9,692 bases of DNA. It comes from Deltaproteobacteria bacterium (lineage in GTDB: Bacteria > Desulfobacterota > DSM-4660 > Desulfatiglandales > HGW-15). This document shows positions 5,561-9,692 of the stretch, piece after piece; within the stretch, counting starts at the first letter, position 1, and every line of letters starts with the position of its first letter. The stretch lies in NCBI GenBank assembly GCA_016932235.1, contig JAFGDF010000117.1, positions 1 to 9,692 of the forward strand, given 5' to 3'. The notes under the pieces are model-generated. The model did not search any database. It was given only the letters and a program-made list of their open reading frames with translations, and was not told the DNA's origin. Made by a program: the position numbers and the translations under genes.

Positions 5561-6049
5561 TTATTTTTTTGTTTTCTTATGCTTTTTCGCTATGTATTTG
5601 ATCGGCTTTATCTTTGCCACCTTCTTGGGACGAACTGATGCCTCCTGGGTAACCCTGGCGTCGATAAAAAGGAACGGCTTGCCCACGCGTTTTATATCCA
5701 GCGGGCAATGCCTTACGTTCTTGGGAATGAAGATATAACAGGGATAATTGATTTTTATGATCTTATCGCCGAGCGTAAATTCAATATCGGCATCGAAGTC
5801 GGCGAAGTTCTTGCTATCCCCGATGAGGTAAACCCACTGGTCATGGGGGTGTTTGTGAGGAGGGTAGCCAAGAACATCAGGTTTTGTGATGCGGGCGAAT
5901 CCCATTGCCAGGACAGATTCGGGGATATCAATGGTGCCCAGCCCTGTAACCATCGGCTCTTTAATAGTGTCGTGTATGGATTTCCAGGGTTTTAGTTCAA
6001 CGACATTCGGTTCATGTACAACATTCTTTAGTTTATCCATGCCTGCCAT
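5561..6049 (-). CDS. Cupin-like protein with lysine-rich tail
   Basis: A 162-residue protein with a small beta-barrel of cupin type. The first metal motif is PPHKHPHDQWVYLIG, where the usual Glu seems replaced by Gln; the second is recognisable as FIPKNVRHCPLD with its His. A metal site of three His plus Gln is therefore plausible. Cupins of this size may be dioxygenases, isomerases or sugar/ligand binders; I cannot choose. The last 23 residues (RPKKVAKIKPIKYIAKKHKK and three more) contain 11 lysines, unusual for a cupin and possibly a nucleic-acid or membrane contact. No signal peptide. AAAGGAGA (6055-6062) sets the start. A weak promoter, TTTATA (6128-6123), 18 bp, TATGAT (6104-6099), lies upstream just after the terminator. 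Followed at 17 nt by the NTF2-like gene. Confidence 0.78.
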   Translation of the reverse strand: MAGMDKLKNVVHEPNVVELKPWKSIHDTIKEPMVTGLGTIDIPESVLAMGFARITKPDVLGYPPHKHPHDQWVYLIGDSKNFADFDADIEFTLGDKIIKINYPCYIFIPKNVRHCPLDIKRVGKPFLFIDARVTQEASVRPKKVAKIKPIKYIAKKHKKTKK

Positions 6050-6125
6050 AATCGTCTCCTTTAATTTTATAAGATTTATTGATAATTAGAACCTTTGTAT
6101 CATATTCGCGCGCAGCCTGAAATAT

Positions 6126-6151
6126 AAAAAGAGGGAACTAAGCCTCTTTTT
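6126..6151 (-). terminator. Terminator spanning the stop codon of the 2Fe-2S gene
   Basis: AAAAAGAGG (6126-6134) and CCTCTTTTT (6143-6151) are perfect 9-bp arms around an 8-base loop holding the TAG stop (6140-6138). Read leftward, the stem ends in U5 followed by AUAUUU. With only four GC pairs it is a modest terminator, but its place fits the end of the SDR-flavoprotein-ferredoxin unit. Confidence 0.55.
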
Positions 6152-6539
6152 CCTCGACCTTCCTTAATATTGTCCCTCCCATCTTTTTAAATACGCCTCC
6201 GGGTGTAGTGACATCTATTCCGAAGTCCACTACAAGGTCCTTGATAATAGGGAACCCCCTCATCGGTTCCACAAGGATGCTTTCTCCCGGGTGAAGCACC
6301 CTTGAGCATGTCCGCATGCCTTTACCATTCACCATCATGGTGCATGACATGCACCATGAGCACCCGCAGCAATAGTCTCGAAATGAGAGGGTTTCATCAA
6401 TATGATCACGCACGTATTTTATAGCGGCCAAAAGAAGCAGTCCGTCTTTCCAGGGGACCTGGTAGGTCTTATATGCAGGCGCCTGGTCAATGGCCGGATT
6501 ATATCTGAAAATCTTTAAGGAAATGGATTCGGCGCTCAT
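6138..6539 (-). CDS. Small 2Fe-2S protein, N-terminal half of SdhB/FrdB type
   Basis: A 133-residue electron-transfer protein. It follows the SdhB/FrdB N-terminal ferredoxin domain: FRYNPAIDQAPAYKTYQVP, then FRDYCCGCSWCMSC and MVNGKGMRTC. The ligand spacing C-x4-C-x2-C-x11-C is met by Cys58, Cys63, Cys66 and Cys78; Cys57 and Cys60 are extra. The match continues to EPMRGFPIIKDLVVDFG near 106 and then stops. The whole C-terminal domain with 4Fe-4S and 3Fe-4S sites, found in normal subunits of about 230-250 residues, is absent. The end looks genuine, since a terminator spans the stop codon. The start overlaps the flavoprotein stop by ATGA, so translation is coupled and the two proteins very likely form a complex. 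No membrane anchor gene is present, so a soluble cytoplasmic enzyme is inferred. Confidence 0.88.
   Translation of the reverse strand: MSAESISLKIFRYNPAIDQAPAYKTYQVPWKDGLLLLAAIKYVRDHIDETLSFRDYCCGCSWCMSCTMMVNGKGMRTCSRVLHPGESILVEPMRGFPIIKDLVVDFGIDVTTPGGVFKKMGGTILRKVEEKEA
6335..6359. repeat. 25-bp perfect palindrome inside the 2Fe-2S gene
   Basis: TCATGGTGCATG (6335-6346) and CATGCACCATGA (6348-6359) are perfect 12-bp arms around one base. The palindrome encodes the segment with cluster ligands Cys63 and Cys66 (SWCMSCTMM). It may be a by-product of Met/Cys codons or a real mRNA or cruciform structure. Confidence 0.85.
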
Positions 6540-8248
6540 ATCTTTCCCTCCGGATTGATCGTCGTTATTGCAACCGGCGCGGTACCCAATCCCATCTGGC
6601 CGGATTTCTTAATAACACTGGTATGTCTCAGCCAGTCCGATCTTGTCTCCGGGAAATCCTCGCGAAAGTGGGCGCCTCTGCTTTCAGTCCTAGAAATAGC
6701 CGACATAATAATCATTTCAGCCACATCCAGCATATAGGGGACCTGGATGGCCTCAACCCAGCCCAGGTTAAAGATCCGGCCGGAAGGCGCCCGCATGTCA
6801 GGCAGGTCATTGGCCCTCAGAGATTTTAGCTCTGACAACGCCTTTTTAAGACTGGCATCAGTTCTCGCCACACCCACATATTCAGACATGAATGAGGCTA
6901 ACCTGTCCATTATGGCTTTGGGCGCTATTCCCTGATTCCTGAAGAATCCGCACAAACTTTCATATTCTTCCTTAGAAACATCTTCGCACACTGCTTCTTC
7001 GACTCCACTGGCATATTCAGCGGCGTATCTCCCTGCCCTGGCGCCGAACACGATTATCTCAACCATCGCGTTTCCGCCCATCCTGTTAGCCCCATGCACG
7101 CCGCCGGAGACCTCCCCTGCCGCAAACAGCCCTTTCAGATTGGTCTCGCATCTCTCGTTTATCCTGACACCTCCCATAAAGAAGTGCGCCCCGCCGGGAG
7201 TAAATTCAATCCTCCAGTTTTTTGGATCGGGATCATTCACGCTCATTCTTTTAATGAGCTGCCACCTCTCCTTCGCGACTTCCTCCGCAAGAGAGTGTTT
7301 AAGCTGCTCTTCTATCTCCTCGCTGGTCAAGGGAGAACGCGTAAGGTCAATATATACACCCCCCCGCTCGGTGCCCCTGCCTTCCCTTATCTCTTTAAAG
7401 GCGGCCCTTTGGATAACGTCTCTCGGCTGGGGCTGCTTGATGAATTCATCGCCCATGGCGTTAATGTACTTGCCGCCGCACATAGTGCATAATAGTTCGG
7501 GATTTCCAAGAAGCCACGGGGGATAGAGCTGATTGCCGGTGAACTGAACCATCTCCATATCTATAAGTTCCGCTCCTGCGTGGTATGCCATGGCATAGCC
7601 CATGCCGGCCGCGTGGCCATGCATTCCGAAAGGAGCGTTTGTTGAATGAGGATATATCTCTCCCAGCCCTCCGGTAGCGAGGACTGTCGCCTTTGCCTCA
7701 ACAACATAATGTTCTCCCGTCCGTATGCTGAGGACAAAGGCGCCTGTGACCCGATTCCCGGAAGTTATGAGCCTTGTAGTCACTGCGTCCTCAAAGACGA
7801 TGATATTGGGATGGCGGGCTATCTCATTTTTCAGGGCCTGCATGTAGGTTACACCGGGGATGTAATGGCCCCTTGGATAGGAGGGCCTCTTGCCCGGTCC
7901 GGATGGGGAAGTTCCGCCGCTTGTCCTGATGCCGAAAGGAATCATTTTTGCTCCCCAGCTTATAAGCTCCTGCGCCCTTTGAGGGCCTTCTTCTGTAAGG
8001 GCCTTAACAAGGTTCTGGTCATTCAAATAGCAGCCAAACCGGAGGACATCCTCAAAAAGGGCCTCCGGGCTGTCATCCGGATGCTCTACCCATTGCATTC
8101 CTCCATTGGCCATTGAAGTAAGTCCGCTCTTTCCCACAGGCCCCTGGTTAAGAATTATGATCTTCATCTCAGGACACCTTGTCGCGGCCTCGATGGCTGC
8201 CCTGGCCCCGGCCCCGCCGGCGCCGATCACTAAAATGTCTGTCTTCAT
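6536..8248 (-). CDS. FAD flavoprotein of fumarate reductase/succinate dehydrogenase family
   Basis: A 570-residue homologue of SdhA/FrdA, close to their usual length; it probably reduces or forms a C=C bond in an organic acid or related substrate. The Rossmann motif GAGGAG (9-14) binds FAD. At the site of the covalent FAD histidine it has SGLTSMANGG (41-50) with Leu, so FAD should be non-covalent. The family's catalytic Arg is kept (PRD, Arg276), as are the substrate-binding His (GGAHFFMGG, His355) and Arg (HGANRMGGN, Arg389). The HPTG motif is replaced by MVQFTG (233-238), and a CTMC pair (254-257) sits in the neighbouring loop. Substrate specificity is thus likely not fumarate. It is 29 nt downstream of the SDR gene and overlaps the 2Fe-2S gene by 4 nt. 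No signal peptide. AAGGA lies only 2 nt before the ATG; GGGAG is 13 nt away. Confidence 0.92.
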   Translation of the reverse strand: MKTDILVIGAGGAGARAAIEAATRCPEMKIIILNQGPVGKSGLTSMANGGMQWVEHPDDSPEALFEDVLRFGCYLNDQNLVKALTEEGPQRAQELISWGAKMIPFGIRTSGGTSPSGPGKRPSYPRGHYIPGVTYMQALKNEIARHPNIIVFEDAVTTRLITSGNRVTGAFVLSIRTGEHYVVEAKATVLATGGLGEIYPHSTNAPFGMHGHAAGMGYAMAYHAGAELIDMEMVQFTGNQLYPPWLLGNPELLCTMCGGKYINAMGDEFIKQPQPRDVIQRAAFKEIREGRGTERGGVYIDLTRSPLTSEEIEEQLKHSLAEEVAKERWQLIKRMSVNDPDPKNWRIEFTPGGAHFFMGGVRINERCETNLKGLFAAGEVSGGVHGANRMGGNAMVEIIVFGARAGRYAAEYASGVEEAVCEDVSKEEYESLCGFFRNQGIAPKAIMDRLASFMSEYVGVARTDASLKKALSELKSLRANDLPDMRAPSGRIFNLGWVEAIQVPYMLDVAEMIIMSAISRTESRGAHFREDFPETRSDWLRHTSVIKKSGQMGLGTAPVAITTINPEGKI

Positions 8249-8277
8249 AATCCTTGCGCTCTCCCTTTAAAAAACAA

Positions 8278-9000
8278 TCACGCCCCAAACATCGACGCCG
8301 CCATATAGCTGCTCAATTCCGAGGCGAGAAAAGCGACTACCGGCGCCACATCCTGTGGTGTGCAAAGCCTCCCAAGAGGCAGGGACGGCGCAATGCTCTC
8401 CAGTCGAGGGTCATTAACAGTGAGGCCAGTGGCGCCCAGGCCGGGAGAATAGAAAGTGACGATTACGCCGTATGAGGCGACTTCCCTGGCCAGCGCCTTG
8501 GTGAACATGACCACTCCCGCCTTAGCGGCGCCGTAGGTAGAAAGGGTTGGTAAGCCCTGTCCGCCGGAGGTATTGATAATCCTGCCCTGATTACGCGATA
8601 TCATATGGGGGAGAACTGCCTGGGCGACATTCATCTGCCCATAGAGGTTGACTCCGATATCGTAATCCCAATCCTCTTTTTTCATCTCTATAAACGGCAT
8701 CATTTTGCTGCTGGCGCCGGCATTGTTCACCAATATGTCTATCTTGCCGAATTTATCAAGCCCCTTTTTGATCATATCATCGACCTGTGCCCGGTCCGCC
8801 ACGTTGACCTTTATCACCAGGGCCCTGCGGCCAATGGCCTCGATTTCAGCCGCCGTCTTTTCAGCCCCTTCAAGGTTGATATCACCTATTATAATATCAC
8901 AACCTTCTTCCGCCAGGGTCAACGCTATTGCCTTTCCATAACCTATCTGGCTGCCCGCGCCTGTTACCAGGGCCACCTTGTCTTTTAATTTTAAGTCCAT
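8278..9000 (-). CDS. Short-chain dehydrogenase/reductase with unusual C-terminus
   Basis: A 240-residue NAD(P)-dependent SDR, expected to oxidise an alcohol or reduce a ketone. The cofactor motif is TGAGSQIGYG (13-22), then NNAG (92-95), Asn118, Ser145 in NTSGGQG, and Tyr156/Lys160 in STYGAAK; Asp40 (GDIN) after the second strand suggests NAD(H). Classical members have SS before the loop and 13 residues from catalytic Ser to Tyr. Here it is 11, with Gly after the Ser. The end, FLASELSSYMAASMFGA, lacks the usual TGQ-x-NVDGG motif, while the +2 frame over the same bases reads GGVDVWGVIVF and then stops; an indel is possible. ATG at 9000 follows GAGGAGA (9006-9012). First gene of a likely three-gene operon with flavoprotein and 2Fe-2S protein. 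Cytoplasmic. Confidence 0.88.
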   Translation of the reverse strand: MDLKLKDKVALVTGAGSQIGYGKAIALTLAEEGCDIIIGDINLEGAEKTAAEIEAIGRRALVIKVNVADRAQVDDMIKKGLDKFGKIDILVNNAGASSKMMPFIEMKKEDWDYDIGVNLYGQMNVAQAVLPHMISRNQGRIINTSGGQGLPTLSTYGAAKAGVVMFTKALAREVASYGVIVTFYSPGLGATGLTVNDPRLESIAPSLPLGRLCTPQDVAPVVAFLASELSSYMAASMFGA

Positions 9001-9096
9001 GGCTATCTCCTCTTTTTATGATATCCCAGCAGAATACCTCTGCTATTCAAAGTGATGATGAATGCCCAATAATAAAGTTTTTAATTATAAATCGGC

Positions 9097-9125
9097 ATTA
9101 TAAAGAGATGCCAGCGAAATGTTAC
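9097..9125 (-). promoter_or_regulatory. Candidate promoter of the SDR-flavoprotein-2Fe-2S operon
   Basis: On the minus strand GTAACA (9125-9120, 4 of 6), a 17-bp spacer and a perfect TATAAT (9102-9097). Transcription would begin near 9090, giving a leader of about 90 nt. A second TATAAT at 9089-9084 has no good -35. Confidence 0.55.
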
Positions 9126-9139
9126 TAAAGTTGTAACAT
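9119..9139. promoter_or_regulatory. Dyad ATGTTAC-N7-GTAACAT, candidate operator
   Basis: Perfect 7-bp arms at 9119-9125 and 9133-9139. One arm is the -35 box of the candidate operon promoter, a typical position for a repressor or a dimeric activator. The regulator is not encoded in this window. Confidence 0.55.
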
Positions 9140-9324
9140 CGTCATCCCCCTGCTTGCCCGCCCTGGCGCGACACGATCATTTATAAAAACAGATATATCT
9201 TTTTATAGAGACCGGACATCAAACACTGTAATTTTATATGCCAGGTCTGGGCCAGGGACCGGGGGATCCAGAGGTTTTGATAATAATGGTTTCTTCCTGG
9301 ATTCCGGCCTTCGCCGGAATGACG
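9140..9324. repeat. Possible small repeat element with CGTCAT / ATGACG ends
   Basis: CGTCATCCCC (9140-9149) faces GGAATGACG (9316-9324). The right end holds a perfect hairpin ATTCCGGC-CTTC-GCCGGAAT (9301-9320). CTGGATTCCGGCCTTCGCC plus GGAATGACG is a variant of a very common bacterial intergenic palindrome (recalled). The interior is non-coding, and whether both ends belong to one element is uncertain. Confidence 0.45.
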
Positions 9325-9608
9325 AAAAAAGAACCTTTCAATATCTCATAAAATGATGTCGATCATGAATCCGTGATTCTTTAGCAACGTTCATAAATCT
9401 TCGCTTGGCATTTTTCTCTTCAGGAGATTTTGACGGTCTTTGAAGGACGACATCTCATATAAACCCCACCTTCGTCCAGCAATGGGCTGATTTTTAAGGG
9501 GCAACGTAAAGATTAGATGTCGTCTTGAAAAGATCGGCAAAACCGGAATCCCCAACCGATTGAAGAAAGCTGTTTTTAATTGTTCCATGCGAAGACTTAT
9601 GAACAATA
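9325..9608. other. Non-coding stretch with a wide 10-bp inverted repeat
   Basis: GACGACATCT (9446-9455) and AGATGTCGTC (9515-9524) are perfect inverted copies 59 bp apart. Otherwise I see no gene: the longest open frame (9391-9606, minus) starts with TTG, has no ribosome site and resembles nothing known to me. Confidence 0.4.
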
Positions 9609-9692
9609 TTAATCTATCGCGTCCATGGGCTCAAGAACCGGTATCACAAACTCAAGACCGAGCCGTTGAAGCTCTCCTCTCATCGGCAGGCC
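9609..9692 (-). CDS. Possible C-terminal end of a gene entering from the right
   Basis: The minus strand is open from the window edge to TAA at 9611-9609, encoding 27 residues: GLPMRGELQRLGLEF, then VIPVLEPMDAID. Composition looks protein-like, with amphipathic LQRLGLEF and VIPVLEP. A 27-codon open frame is weak evidence on its own, and I do not recognise the family. If real, its gene lies upstream of the SDR operon on the same strand, separated by about 600 bp. Confidence 0.3.
   Translation of the reverse strand, partial: GLPMRGELQRLGLEFVIPVLEPMDAID

Noticed and set aside
9119..9139. TnrA/GlnR-type nitrogen regulator site
   Set aside because: TGTTA and TAACA look similar to that consensus, but the spacing between half-sites is 9 rather than 7, and the organism does not look Gram-positive.
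9391..9606. 71-residue minus-strand open frame in the right-hand gap
   Set aside because: TTG start, no ribosome site, no recognisable motif, and it contains the wide inverted repeat; not supported as a gene.

Overview
The window looks like chromosomal DNA of an anaerobic or facultatively anaerobic Gram-negative bacterium. The evidence is lipoprotein and Tat export signals, iron-sulfur oxidoreductases, and several intergenic palindromic repeats of a kind common in environmental Desulfobacterota-like genomes. That assignment is inference: there is no rRNA or other marker gene. Base composition looks uniform, and there is no tRNA, CRISPR array, transposase, phage gene or recognisable transcription regulator.

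Layout. At the left edge (1-206, minus) is the 5' part of a lipoprotein gene that continues out of the window. It is divergent from a plus-strand pair: a Tat-exported aldo/keto reductase carrying two 4Fe-4S motifs (374-1516) and a lipoprotein (1540-2508). The rest of the window is transcribed leftward. In order of transcription it holds: a three-gene set of SDR dehydrogenase (9000-8278), fumarate-reductase-like flavoprotein (8248-6536) and a small 2Fe-2S protein (6539-6138), ending in a terminator that spans the last stop codon; a two-gene set of cupin (6049-5561) and secreted protein (5543-4509); a secreted SnoaL/NTF2-like protein (4043-3468); and a nitroreductase (3236-2601). Non-coding stretches at 3237-3467, 4044-4508 and 9001-9608 hold degenerate inverted repeats and candidate promoters. 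A possible gene end lies at 9609-9692.

How the parts relate. The most distinctive feature is a family of three homologous exported proteins (1-206, 1540-2508, 4509-5543). They share a CD[RQ]ACL motif just after the export signal, and the two complete members are each built of two similar NTF2-like halves. Interspersed are six redox or small-molecule enzymes. I infer a catabolic or modification locus for an organic, perhaps hydrophobic, substrate: cytoplasmic dehydrogenation or reduction by the SDR, flavoprotein/2Fe-2S pair and nitroreductase, and a periplasmic part made of the AKR and the NTF2-like proteins. The substrate cannot be read from the sequence.

The flavoprotein keeps the catalytic Arg/His framework of the fumarate reductase family but lacks the HPTG motif and the FAD-linking His. 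Its partner is only the N-terminal half of an SdhB/FrdB-type subunit. The SDR has an unusual, possibly frameshifted C-terminus. Two candidate promoters, in front of the AKR and in front of the SDR, are overlapped by perfect dyads that look like operators.
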